From positions 69,871-133,870 of the forward strand of contig JBJDXR010000022.1 of assembly GCA_051866775.1 (NCBI GenBank): 64,000 nt of DNA, given 5' to 3'. Below, in pieces: positions 41,594-49,679 of this stretch. Positions within the stretch are counted from its first letter, which is position 1; every line of letters begins with the position of its first letter. Origin of the DNA: RUG626 sp051866775. Its GTDB lineage: Bacteria; Bacillota; Clostridia; Oscillospirales; Oscillospiraceae. Under the pieces are notes generated by a model that saw only the letters and a list, made by a program, of their open reading frames with translations, did not search any database and was not told where the DNA came from. Position numbers and translations under genes: made by a program.

Positions 41594-42286
41594 TTATTCC
41601 TGACGCGGGTCGATGTAACGGACGGCATCAGCGAAACGGCCATAGGTGCCGGAGGCGTTCTTCATGGCCTCGTTAGCGTCTGTGCCCTTCTTGATGGCCT
41701 CCATCATCTTTCCGATATGTACGAACTCGTAGCCGATGATCTGGTCGTCGGCGTCAAGTGCAAGACGGGTGATGTAGCCCTCGGTAAGCTCAAGATAGCG
41801 GGGACCCTTTGCCTTTGTGGCGAAGATTGTGCCGGTCTGGCTGCGAAGGCCCTTGCCAAGATCCTCAAGAGAGGTGCCGACGGGCAGGCCGCCCTCGGAG
41901 AAAGCGGACTGGCTGCGGCCGTAGACGATCTGGAGGAACAGCTCGCGCATTGCGGTGTTGATAGCGTCGCAGACAAGGTCGGTGTTAAGAGCCTCAAGGA
42001 GAGTCTTTCCAATGAGGATCTCTCCGGCCATAGCGGCTGAGTGGGTCATACCGGTGCAGCCGATGGTCTCAACGAGCGCCTCCTCAATTATGCCGTCCTT
42101 GATGTTCAGGCTCAGCTTGCAGGTGCCCTGTTGGGGTGCGCACCAGCCGATGCCATGGGTGAAGCCGCTGATGTCCTTAATGTCCTTGGCCTGTACCCAT
42201 TTGCCCTCCTCGGGGATGGGTGCGGGGCCGTGATATGCGCCTTTGGCGACGCATGTCATGTGTTCTACTTCTGCTGAATAGATCAT
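41594..42286 (-). CDS. NifU-like iron-sulfur cluster assembly scaffold protein
   Basis: The 230-residue protein resembles the IscU/NifU N-terminal fold family paired with GGGtGRT. Conserved cysteines appear in HMTCVAKGAYHG, GIGWCAPQQGTCKL and TIGCTGMTHSAAMAGE. It may assemble or carry a cluster for the GGGtGRT protein; this is inferred from pairing only. ATG at 42286 has GGGAG upstream. Confidence 0.82.
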   Translation of the reverse strand: MIYSAEVEHMTCVAKGAYHGPAPIPEEGKWVQAKDIKDISGFTHGIGWCAPQQGTCKLSLNIKDGIIEEALVETIGCTGMTHSAAMAGEILIGKTLLEALNTDLVCDAINTAMRELFLQIVYGRSQSAFSEGGLPVGTSLEDLGKGLRSQTGTIFATKAKGPRYLELTEGYITRLALDADDQIIGYEFVHIGKMMEAIKKGTDANEAMKNASGTYGRFADAVRYIDPRQE

Positions 42287-42303
42287 GTTAAGCTCCCTTC
42301 TTC

Positions 42304-42390
42304 ACTGGTATAAACCTGTTTAGGCGGTTTGCCGCCGTTGTGCTTTATGATTCACGCGAAAATTATACCAGTCTAAAATTCTCGTGTCAA
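42304..42390 (-). promoter_or_regulatory. consensus promoter and inverted repeat before the GGGtGRT operon
   Basis: TTGACA (42385-42390) and TATAAT (42362-42367) have exactly 17 nt between them. A 9-nt inverted repeat has one arm on the -10 (TTATACCAG, 42363-42371) and the other in the leader (CTGGTATAA, 42304-42312), with a GGCGG-CAAA-CCGCC hairpin between. A repressor or RNA-level switch could use it. Confidence 0.75.
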
Positions 42391-42430
42391 CAAATTAACA
42401 AGGCGGGCTAAGCATTTTTGTCAAAAGCAA

Positions 42431-42469
42431 GAAAAAAACCGCGTGAAACCGGCTGGTTTCACGCGGTTT
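42431..42469 (-). terminator. terminator of the PadR-DUF4097 operon
   Basis: Stem AAACCGCGTGAAACC / GGTTTCACGCGGTTT with a 4-nt loop is followed on the minus strand by a T run. It begins about 16 nt after the last stop. Confidence 0.88.
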
Positions 42470-42484
42470 GAAGGTTTTTAGATT

Positions 42485-43543
42485 TCAGTCATCCCAGAAG
42501 TTGATCTGTATATCGCCAGAGGTGCTCTCGGCATGAAGGGAGATGCTGCCCGCCCGCAGGCCGTTCGGGAGGTTAGAGTCACCGCTCACGGTGCTGACGG
42601 ATATAGTGTAGTCGACCGTCCGCCCAGCCAGTGTGCCGGAGACCTCGCCGCTCACTGTGGAAAAATCCACGGAGGAGCGGGCGCTTATAAGGTCAAAGCG
42701 CTGGCCGCCGCTGGTAGATTCAATGGCGACGGTGTCGGCGGTGAGGTACCCGCAGCGGACCTCGCCTGAGGTGGTGGAGAGGAATATGCCGACGGCGTCT
42801 GTATCTCGAAGTTCAATGCCGCCGCTGGTGGTACTGACAAGAAAGTCTCCGGAGGTTTTGCAGCTGTCGGCCTCCACCTCGCCTGAGGTGCTGGAGAGGG
42901 TGATGCCGCTGTCAAACTCCGCCTTCTCAAGGGAAATCTCTCCGCTGGTGGAGGAGGCACTCAGCTGCTGACCTTGCAGGTTTTCGGCTTCTATGTCGCC
43001 GCTTGTGGTGGAAAGCTCCGTCTTTCCAAAGAACATTCCCTGTGAAAGACGGATATCGCCGGAGGAGGTGGAGATGGAGAGGTCCGCGCCGCTACTGGCC
43101 AGCTCCTCCGGAAGCAGGATGGTGAGACTGCTGTCCTCACTGTCCCAGTCAATCCGGAAGGTCCATTTAAACCAGGCCCGCGTGCTGTCGCGCTCGATCC
43201 TCAGAATCGCACCCTCCGTGATGGTGTAACGGTCCTCCTCGTATTCATAGCAGTATATGTGGATGAGACCGTCCGTGGAGATGCCGAGCTTCACGTCGGC
43301 GTCGGTGTCCTTTACCGCGATCGCATCGACGCCCTCTGGGGAGAGGGTGTACTCCCGTCGGACGCCTGTGCCGCCGGCGGAATCGTCCTCGCCGGCGGCC
43401 TCTGAACCGCCCAGGTCGATGATGAACCGCTCTGTGCGCATATTGAGAACACTGTAGTCACAGCCGGATATAAAGTACCCCGCAGTAAAAAGCACAAGCC
43501 CCGCAAGCAGGATAGCGCCGCCTATGATGGCAAGCTTTTTCAT
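42485..43543 (-). CDS. DUF4097-type repeat protein with membrane anchor
   Basis: The 352-residue protein has an N-terminal membrane segment (about 5-27) and then about ten repeats built on STTSGDI / STSGEV-type strands, the right-handed beta-solenoid of the DUF4097 (putative adhesin) family. It probably faces outward. Its start overlaps the DUF1700 gene by 4 nt. Such genes follow PadR regulators and DUF1700 proteins and are linked to envelope stress; the molecular role is unknown. Confidence 0.85.
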   Translation of the reverse strand: MKKLAIIGGAILLAGLVLFTAGYFISGCDYSVLNMRTERFIIDLGGSEAAGEDDSAGGTGVRREYTLSPEGVDAIAVKDTDADVKLGISTDGLIHIYCYEYEEDRYTITEGAILRIERDSTRAWFKWTFRIDWDSEDSSLTILLPEELASSGADLSISTSSGDIRLSQGMFFGKTELSTTSGDIEAENLQGQQLSASSTSGEISLEKAEFDSGITLSSTSGEVEADSCKTSGDFLVSTTSGGIELRDTDAVGIFLSTTSGEVRCGYLTADTVAIESTSGGQRFDLISARSSVDFSTVSGEVSGTLAGRTVDYTISVSTVSGDSNLPNGLRAGSISLHAESTSGDIQINFWDD

Positions 43544-44154
43544 TCCTCAGACGCCTCCTTCCTTCCGATAAACAGGCGCTTGATCCATCGCCCAAACGCC
43601 TTGGTGAGGCTGATGAGCCAGACGGCCAGCTGCTTGGTGGCCGGTACCAGAAGGAGCGCCACCCCTGCGCAGACCAGCCCGACGCCGAAGAGCATCAGGC
43701 GCGGCGCAAATCCTGTGTAGGGCAGGAAAAACCCGCCGAGCAGGATGACAACGCCTGAGACGGCCAGAGCAGCCAACACGGCGACAATGGCAATAATAAC
43801 TGACCAGACCACCACATAGACGGAGAAGAACACCACAAAGAAGGCGATAAGCAGCGGGAGCCAGATTGGGAAGCCGCAGATCGCCAGGACGATCCACAGT
43901 ATGCGGCTGCCGGTGCGCGCCCTTGTGGTCTTGGCCTTCTGCTTTATCAGGGTGGTCAGCGGCATGGATTGCTCAATCTCGCCGGCGATGTCGTCAAGGC
44001 TGCCCATGGCTGCTACGGCCTCCTCCTCCAAGGCCCCCTCCTCCATACGGTCATCTATTGCCTCACGGTAGAAGTCCACCGACTTTTTGACCTCATCATA
44101 TGGGAGATATCCGAGCCGGTGTGTAAGCTGGGATAGAAATTCATCTTTTGTCAT
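43540..44154 (-). CDS. DUF1700 membrane protein
   Basis: The 204-residue protein starts MTKDEFLSQLTHRLGYLP and has the family block FYREAIDDRMEEGALEEEAVAAMGSLDDIA (shown in part at 30-60), then three or four membrane segments (about 85-180). It is the middle of the PadR operon, between the fused DUF1700-DUF4097 gene (30 nt upstream) and the DUF4097 gene. Confidence 0.88.
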   Translation of the reverse strand: MTKDEFLSQLTHRLGYLPYDEVKKSVDFYREAIDDRMEEGALEEEAVAAMGSLDDIAGEIEQSMPLTTLIKQKAKTTRARTGSRILWIVLAICGFPIWLPLLIAFFVVFFSVYVVVWSVIIAIVAVLAALAVSGVVILLGGFFLPYTGFAPRLMLFGVGLVCAGVALLLVPATKQLAVWLISLTKAFGRWIKRLFIGRKEASEE

Positions 44155-44184
44155 AATAACAAGCCTCCTGCAAAGACTGCTTCA

Positions 44185-45273
44185 TCAGCCCGCAAAGCCA
44201 ATGCGGATATCACCGGACGAGGTCTTTGCCCTCACATTGTACGGGCCGCCCGTAAACTCAGGAGCGTGTACATCGCCGCTGGAGGTTTTCGCGCTGACGG
44301 AATAATTGGCGCTGCTTCCGGGAAACCGGGCGGAGATGTCCCCGCTGAGACTTTCAAACTCCGATTTGCCGCAGGGCGCTGTGAGCCTGCAGTTAATGTC
44401 ACCGCTCACGGTGCTGGCGGAAAGCCCGTCGCTGACGGCAGCATCCGATATATCCACATCGCCGCTGGCAGTTTTGAATTTTGCGTTTCTGCACCGGCAG
44501 CCGCTCATGCTGTTATCGCCGCTGGAGGCCGCCATATCCAGCTCATCGCAGGTTGAATTCGTTATCTCCACGTCTCCTGAGGCCGTGATGGCGCTTATAC
44601 GCCCGGCGCAGGTGAGACCGCGTACGTCGATATCGCCGCTGGCGGACTTGAGGTTCAGAGTCCCTAAGGAGAGGTCGGCGCACTCAATATCGCCTGAGGC
44701 CGTGACCGCCGACGCCGCAAGCTGGGGCATGACCGGAAGGCGTATGATCAGGTCATTGTCACCGGAGAAGGAAAAATCAAAGCTGGGCAGGTTTATGGAA
44801 TATCCGAAGAGATTGAAGCTCCTGCTGCTATTATCCTCACGGCGCTTTACAAGGACACGCCTAATAGATAGAGTGGAGCCTTCGGTTATGTTGTACTGCC
44901 AGGAATTTGCCGCGATGTACTCCACATGTATAAGACCATCCGGGGAGGGGAGCAGGCGCACGTCGCAGGAGCTTTCCAGCACCTCAAGCTTTGTGACAAC
45001 CTCGGGCTTAAAGACCCGGTGGATGGCCTCGCCCGCCGTGTAGGTCTCGCCGTCCCCCGAGACATATTCGTATTGGTGGCTGGTGGTCCCCATGACCTCC
45101 CTCACGATGTCGTCAATGCTGCCCATGGCCGCAACAGCCTCCTCCTCGGAGAGGCCATCCTCCATGCGGTCGTCTATTGCCTCCGAATAGAATAAAACGG
45201 TTTTCTGTGCCTCGTCAGGCGGCATCAGCCGCAGCCGCCGGCACAGCTCGTCGAGAAACTCTTTTTTACTCAT
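44185..45273 (-). CDS. fused DUF1700-like / DUF4097 protein
   Basis: The 362-residue protein begins with a DUF1700-type N-terminal region (MSKKEFLDELCRRLRLMP, YSEAIDDRMEDGLSEEE) and continues directly into about eight TASGDI/SSGDV beta-solenoid repeats. No clear membrane segment separates them, so the protein may be cytoplasmic, unlike its paralogue downstream. ATG at 45273 lies 6-7 nt after GGAGG and within the end of the PadR gene. Confidence 0.85.
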   Translation of the reverse strand: MSKKEFLDELCRRLRLMPPDEAQKTVLFYSEAIDDRMEDGLSEEEAVAAMGSIDDIVREVMGTTSHQYEYVSGDGETYTAGEAIHRVFKPEVVTKLEVLESSCDVRLLPSPDGLIHVEYIAANSWQYNITEGSTLSIRRVLVKRREDNSSRSFNLFGYSINLPSFDFSFSGDNDLIIRLPVMPQLAASAVTASGDIECADLSLGTLNLKSASGDIDVRGLTCAGRISAITASGDVEITNSTCDELDMAASSGDNSMSGCRCRNAKFKTASGDVDISDAAVSDGLSASTVSGDINCRLTAPCGKSEFESLSGDISARFPGSSANYSVSAKTSSGDVHAPEFTGGPYNVRAKTSSGDIRIGFAG

Positions 45274-45580
45274 CATTATCCTCCTTAATGAATCGATAGG
45301 CCCGCATGACTTCCTCCCATTCCTTGAGAAATTCCTCAATGCGCGCGCGGCCCGCGTCGGTTATGCTGTAATATTTTCGCAGCCGTCCGTTGTGCTCCAC
45401 GGAGTAAACCTTCAGGTACTGCGCCGACTCGAGACGCTTCAGGATCGGGTACAGGGTCGATTCCGACATGACCACATATCCGCTCAGATCCTTGATGATC
45501 TGGTACCCGTAGGAATCACCTTTTGAAAGCGCCTTCAAAACGCATACGTCAAGCATTCCCCGTTTGAGCTGTATGTCCAT
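45266..45580 (-). CDS. PadR-family transcriptional repressor
   Basis: The 104-residue protein (MDIQLKRGMLDVCVLKAL) has the PadR winged helix with DSYGYQIIKDLSG, SESTLYPILKRLE and a C-terminal dimer helix. It heads the four-gene DUF1700/DUF4097 operon; an ACATA / TATGT palindrome in its promoter fits autorepression. ATG at 45580 follows GGAGGTG. Confidence 0.92.
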   Translation of the reverse strand: MDIQLKRGMLDVCVLKALSKGDSYGYQIIKDLSGYVVMSESTLYPILKRLESAQYLKVYSVEHNGRLRKYYSITDAGRARIEEFLKEWEEVMRAYRFIKEDNDE

Positions 45581-45603
45581 CAAAACACCTCCTGTTGAAT
45601 AAT

Positions 45604-45632
45604 ATTATGCTACACATAGTATTATATGTCAA
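45604..45632 (-). promoter_or_regulatory. PadR operon promoter with embedded operator
   Basis: TTGACA (45627-45632) and CATAAT (45604-45609) are 17 nt apart. The inverted repeat ACATA-N6-TATGT (45614-45629) lies in the spacer and -35, matching the general PadR half-site style (ATGT/ACAT). Confidence 0.7.
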
Positions 45633-45841
45633 GCGGTATTTCGGATTTTATGTTTTTTATTATAATAGGAGTAGAAATAATTGCTGAATGAATTATCGTA
45701 AAATGGAATAAATTGCAGATGTTTGCTTTTGAGATTTACGTTTGCACCTGAGTGCGGTAAAATTAACTTGGTTCCAATGAATTGATCAATGCTTAGTTGT
45801 TGGGCTTTATTTGAATAAATTTAAATAGAGGAGAGATGGTT

Positions 45842-46216
45842 ATGGTAATTTCAAACTGGAGAGATTCGGCACCGACAATAGTACATGATTGCGGTATCGA
45901 CTGGAAGCTGCTCAAGGGTCAGGAGAACTTTGATCCGGCTGTTCCTAACTACTGTATGAAGGGTATGCTCTATGTGGCATACGCCATGCTTCAAAGTGGT
46001 CACGCATATGAGGGACATGTGCATGATGACCATGAGGAAATCTACTTCATAATCTCCGGTACCGGAGAGATACAGGTCGGAGATGAGGTCAGAAGCTTCA
46101 GGGACGGCGACGCGATCTACATCCCGCTGGGTGCCATACACTCGATAAAGAATACTGGGGAGGATTTTGTGACCTTCCTGGCCTTCTCCTCACAGATAGA
46201 TCAGGATAAAAAATAA
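45842..46216 (+). CDS. cupin-domain protein
   Basis: The 124-residue single-cupin protein has motif 1 as GHVHDDHEEIYFIISGTGEI (metal His, His, Glu) and motif 2 as GDAIYIPLGAIHS (metal His). It may be a sugar or sugar-acid isomerase or a small sensor. ATG at 45842 is better spaced from GGAG than the ATG two codons earlier. It is 15 nt from the following SDR, forming a two-gene unit. Confidence 0.87.
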   Translation: MVISNWRDSAPTIVHDCGIDWKLLKGQENFDPAVPNYCMKGMLYVAYAMLQSGHAYEGHVHDDHEEIYFIISGTGEIQVGDEVRSFRDGDAIYIPLGAIHSIKNTGEDFVTFLAFSSQIDQDKK

Positions 46217-46231
46217 AAAGGAGAACGAGAG

Positions 46232-47068
46232 ATGAACAGAAAATGTGCTATAGTTACCGGCGGCTCCAGTGGAATAGGCCGCGGTACGGTTTATCTTCTT
46301 GCGAGAAACGGGTATGATGTGGCATTTTCTTACCGCTCCGGTGAGAAAAAGGCAGAGGATGTTGTTGAAAACCTTAAAAAGGAGTGCCCTGAGGGCAGGT
46401 TCTTCTGCTTCCACTCCGATATGTCGGTAAGAGGCGACGGAAAGAAGTTTTTCCGCGAGGCCGTTGATGCGCTCGGCTCCCTTGACCTCATGGTCAATAA
46501 CGCCGGTGTGTGTATTAAAGAGGGGCTCCTCGACCTTACTGAGGAAAACACTGATTACATGATCGAGCTTGATTTCCGCAACTATATATTTATGACAAAA
46601 GAAGCCGCAACATATATGGCAGCCAAGGGAATCAAGGGAAGCATCGTTAACATAACCTCTACACGCTCTGAGAGGGCCTATCCGACTGACGGCATTTACG
46701 GCGCGCTGAAGGCCGGCCTAAACCGCGCCATCCAGTCCTTCGCTCTTGATGTCGCCCCCTACGGCATACGCATAAACAATGTAGCTCCCGGTGCAATACA
46801 GCGCCTGACTGCAGAGGAGATGGAGGAGAACCCTGTCCAGAAGCCTCAGATAGCCTACCTGTCTGAGAGAATACCCCTTGGCAGATACGGCCAGCCGGAG
46901 GATATTGCGAAGGCTGTCCTGTTCCTTGCTTCCGACGGAGCTGAGTATATCACCGGCCAGACACTCAAGGTGGATGGCGGCCTCATAATCCCCGGTATGC
47001 CCGAGTGGCCGAAGGACGCCGAGCGCGGCTGGGGCAAGCCTGAGGTCAGAGAGGTAAGCTGGGAATAA
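46232..47068 (+). CDS. SDR-family oxidoreductase
   Basis: This 278-residue dehydrogenase has VTGGSSGIGRGT, NNAGVC, catalytic Ser in ITSTRSE, YGALK with Tyr and Lys, and YITGQTLKVDGG. It resembles glucose- or sugar-acid-dehydrogenase type SDRs. It is co-transcribed with the cupin and converges with RpiR copy 2; a mannonate-dehydratase-like gene lies just beyond. An oxidation-then-dehydration sequence is plausible. Confidence 0.9.
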   Translation: MNRKCAIVTGGSSGIGRGTVYLLARNGYDVAFSYRSGEKKAEDVVENLKKECPEGRFFCFHSDMSVRGDGKKFFREAVDALGSLDLMVNNAGVCIKEGLLDLTEENTDYMIELDFRNYIFMTKEAATYMAAKGIKGSIVNITSTRSERAYPTDGIYGALKAGLNRAIQSFALDVAPYGIRINNVAPGAIQRLTAEEMEENPVQKPQIAYLSERIPLGRYGQPEDIAKAVLFLASDGAEYITGQTLKVDGGLIIPGMPEWPKDAERGWGKPEVREVSWE

Positions 47069-47178
47069 AACTTCATGCGCAGTACGCGCACCACGAAAAA
47101 AGCAAACGCTGCCGCGCGAAGTTTTTGTGCATCATTTTTGGTTGCCCCAAAGGGGCGAGAAAATGGCACATCGTATGA

Positions 47179-47225
47179 TTTTGCTATGCTTTTGCATAGC
47201 AAAAAACTCCCCGCAAAGCGGGGAG
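47179..47225. terminator. double hairpin terminator between converging genes
   Basis: TTTTGCTATGC / GCATAGCAAAA (47179-47204) is directly followed by CTCCCCGC / GCGGGGAG (47207-47225). They lie between the SDR and RpiR copy 2. A GCCCC / GGGGC hairpin near 47143-47156 precedes them. No gene is seen in 47069-47249. Confidence 0.65.
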
Positions 47226-47249
47226 AATAAAAAGACTGGATAAAAGGCG

Positions 47250-48122
47250 CTATTTTTTCCGGCTGTTCAGTACGGCCTTTGTGCAGGCGGAGATGAGCGC
47301 CTCACGCTCCGGACGGCGTATAAGCTCCGCCTGAATGGCACCGAGGATGGCGATCTCACACATGCTGCCGATATGCAGGTATTGAAGGTCGTCGGGAATA
47401 TTGTGGCTGTAGTAGAGAGTGTAATCGGCGAGCTTTTCCATGGTTGAGTTCGGCGTGGCGGTAATAGCAACGGCCACGCCTCCGTTTGCTTTAGCCCGTT
47501 CCAAAGCGTTTACGACGGAGCGGGCCTCGCCGCTGTAGGCTATGCCTATTACCACATCCTTCGGCTTTAAGATGCTAGATGATATGCGCATATCCAGCGG
47601 GTCGTTTATCGCTTGGCTGGAAACCCCGGCGCGCAGCAGCATCTGCTGGGCATAGAGGGCGGAGATATATCCTCCGCTCTGTCCGTAAATATTTACGGAT
47701 TCGGCATTAAGTATGGCTGTGGCCACTTTAGCGATGACCTTGGGATTTAAGATCCTCTGGGTGTCGGCGATAGCGTCACCGGAGGCGTTCATCAGCTTTT
47801 GCATTACTGTTGGCAGAGAGTCGTTCTTTTGTATGACGTCGTTTATCGCGGCTGGGGAGAGAAGCCCCTTCTCAATGTATACCTTAAGTTCGCTGAAGCC
47901 CTTGTAGGACAGCGCCTGACAAAAGCGCGTGATAGTGGAGGGGACTGTCCCTGTTTTGGCTGCCAGCTGTGTGACGGAGTAGTGCGATACCTCCTCCTGA
48001 TGTGCGAGGATGTAGTGTGCTATACGCTTCTGCGTTCGGGAGAGTGATTCATACTGGGCGCGTATACGTCCGATATACTCAACACTGTCGCTTTCAGCAA
48101 CCGGAAGAGAGTGTTTATCCAC
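47250..48122 (-). CDS. RpiR-family transcriptional regulator (copy 2)
   Basis: The 290-residue protein has HTH_6 (YSVTQLAAKTGTVPSTITRF) and SIS (VNIYGQSGGYISALYAQQ, IGIAYSGEARSV) domains, and is a paralogue of copy 1. GTG at 48122 has GGAGG ahead. It is divergent from the mannonate-dehydratase-like gene, which it probably controls; the intergenic TATATTTTAATATA palindrome-like stretch is a possible site. Confidence 0.9.
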   Translation of the reverse strand: MDKHSLPVAESDSVEYIGRIRAQYESLSRTQKRIAHYILAHQEEVSHYSVTQLAAKTGTVPSTITRFCQALSYKGFSELKVYIEKGLLSPAAINDVIQKNDSLPTVMQKLMNASGDAIADTQRILNPKVIAKVATAILNAESVNIYGQSGGYISALYAQQMLLRAGVSSQAINDPLDMRISSSILKPKDVVIGIAYSGEARSVVNALERAKANGGVAVAITATPNSTMEKLADYTLYYSHNIPDDLQYLHIGSMCEIAILGAIQAELIRRPEREALISACTKAVLNSRKK

Positions 48123-48238
48123 GATAAGGACCTCCAGCTATACATATATTTTAATATAATTTTAACTCAATATAGAGAAATACACAAGCTCAGTTGTGAA
48201 TTTTAGTTCCTGTGGAAGAATTTTTAAGGCGGTGTTTT

Positions 48239-49426
48239 ATGAAGATTACACAAGTAAAAGCGATACTTACCTCTCCTAACCAGAATTATCTCTTTGTGAA
48301 GATAGAGACCGACGCCGGTATTTACGGAATTGGTGACTGCTCCTTAAACGGCAGGGAGACTCCTGTTAAGGAGCTTATAGACAGCTACCTTGCACCTATG
48401 CTTGTTGGCCGTGATCCGCTTAATATCGAGGACTTCTGGCAGATGGTGTACCGCGGCTCCTATTGGCGCGGCGGAAACATCATGATGAGCGCGTTAAGCG
48501 GTATTGATATGGCACTCTGGGATATCCTCGGCAAGGACTGCGGAAAGCCGGTATATCAGCTCATCGGCGGAAAGTGCCGCGATAAGGTTATGTGCTACTC
48601 CCATGTTTTGGGAAAGACCAATGAGGATAAAATTGCTCAGGCTCACGATTATGCTGAGCGGCGCAAGCTGAAGGTCATCCGTCTGAGAGCCGGTATGCCT
48701 GCTGCTTTGGGTACTTTTGGTGTCAAGGGCGAGCAGCAGGGTCCCGTCATTGAGCCGTGGACGCCTTCTGAGCAGATAGTTAACACTATTGATTATTTCA
48801 TTAAGGTGCGCGAGGCTGTAGGACCGGATGTGGGCATAATCTACGACCTGCATGAGCGCTTTACCCCGTCGGATGCCATCCGTATCATGCGTGAATTGGA
48901 GCCGTATCATCCCTACTTTATTGAGGATCCCGTGGCTCCTGACAGCATCGAGGCGCTGCGCTCCGTCAGGGAAAAGACCGCGGTGCCTATCGGATACGGC
49001 GAGCTGTACAAGAGCCGCTGGGAGTGCCTGCCTGCTATAACCGAAAGGCTTGTTGACTTTATCCGCTGCGACGTTATCCGCATCGGCGGTATCACCGAGG
49101 CAAGGAAGATCGCGGCCATCGCAGAGACCTATGACGTCAAGACCGCATGGCACGGCCCCAACGACGTGTCCCCTGTGACTCATGCTGTAAACTGGCACCT
49201 GAATGTATCCTCCTACAATTTTGGAATTCAGGAGGACGGCACCACAGACGGACTTGTAAAGGAAGTGATCTCCGGAGGTATCGAGTATGAGGATGGGTAT
49301 CTTACCATGCCCGATAAGCCGGGAATAGGCTGTGAGATAGACGAGGAGGCCGCAGCGCGGTATCCCTTCAAAAAGGCATATATCCCGGTATGCCGTCAGT
49401 CGGACGGTTCAATACATACCTGGTAA
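48239..49426 (+). CDS. mannonate dehydratase-like enolase-superfamily enzyme
   Basis: The 395-residue protein matches the ManD/RspA group: N-terminal KIETDAGIYGIGDCSLNGRE, metal ligands in YDLHERFTP, FIEDP and GYGE, and catalytic His in WHGPNDVSPV. These enzymes abstract a proton alpha to a carboxylate and dehydrate sugar acids such as D-mannonate or D-gluconate. Many members are weakly active and of uncertain substrate. ATG at 48239 follows AAGGCGG. A strong terminator follows. Confidence 0.88.
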   Translation: MKITQVKAILTSPNQNYLFVKIETDAGIYGIGDCSLNGRETPVKELIDSYLAPMLVGRDPLNIEDFWQMVYRGSYWRGGNIMMSALSGIDMALWDILGKDCGKPVYQLIGGKCRDKVMCYSHVLGKTNEDKIAQAHDYAERRKLKVIRLRAGMPAALGTFGVKGEQQGPVIEPWTPSEQIVNTIDYFIKVREAVGPDVGIIYDLHERFTPSDAIRIMRELEPYHPYFIEDPVAPDSIEALRSVREKTAVPIGYGELYKSRWECLPAITERLVDFIRCDVIRIGGITEARKIAAIAETYDVKTAWHGPNDVSPVTHAVNWHLNVSSYNFGIQEDGTTDGLVKEVISGGIEYEDGYLTMPDKPGIGCEIDEEAAARYPFKKAYIPVCRQSDGSIHTW

Positions 49427-49445
49427 AATGAAGCAATACATAAAC

Positions 49446-49480
49446 AAAAAGAGCGGAAGCCCAAGGCTTCCGCTCTTTTT
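49446..49480. terminator. terminator after the mannonate dehydratase-like gene
   Basis: Arms AAAAAGAGCGGAAGCC and GGCTTCCGCTCTTTTT with a CAA loop give a strong intrinsic terminator usable on both strands. Confidence 0.9.
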
Positions 49481-49519
49481 GTATAATGGGAACTATTGTA
49501 TTTGGAAGTTTTTAGATAC

Positions 49520-49548
49520 TTGTATTCTAATATTATGTGTTGTATAAT
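49520..49548 (+). promoter_or_regulatory. promoter of the aldose epimerase gene
   Basis: TTGTAT (49520-49525) and TATAAT (49543-49548) are 17 nt apart. The leader of about 125 nt is AT-rich and shows no clear structure. Confidence 0.6.
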
Positions 49549-49679
49549 CCGAACAGTTTTAATGCAATAAAATTGATGAAGTATTGCTTAACTCAGATGA
49601 TTTTATGGGCGTTTATGCACATTGTATTAAATATAACATGATTATTATGCAAAAATTTTAATTCTATGGAGGTTGAAAG

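Noticed and set aside
41267..42040. Long plus-strand frame over the scaffold gene
   Set aside because: It is antisense to the conserved NifU-like and GGGtGRT genes, and its Ala/Gly/Leu-rich text has no motif.
42500..45200. Tandem DNA repeats or CRISPR-like array
   Set aside because: The repeated TCxGGxGA-type pattern is coding for TSGD beta-solenoid strands; units vary in length and sequence and lie in intact genes.
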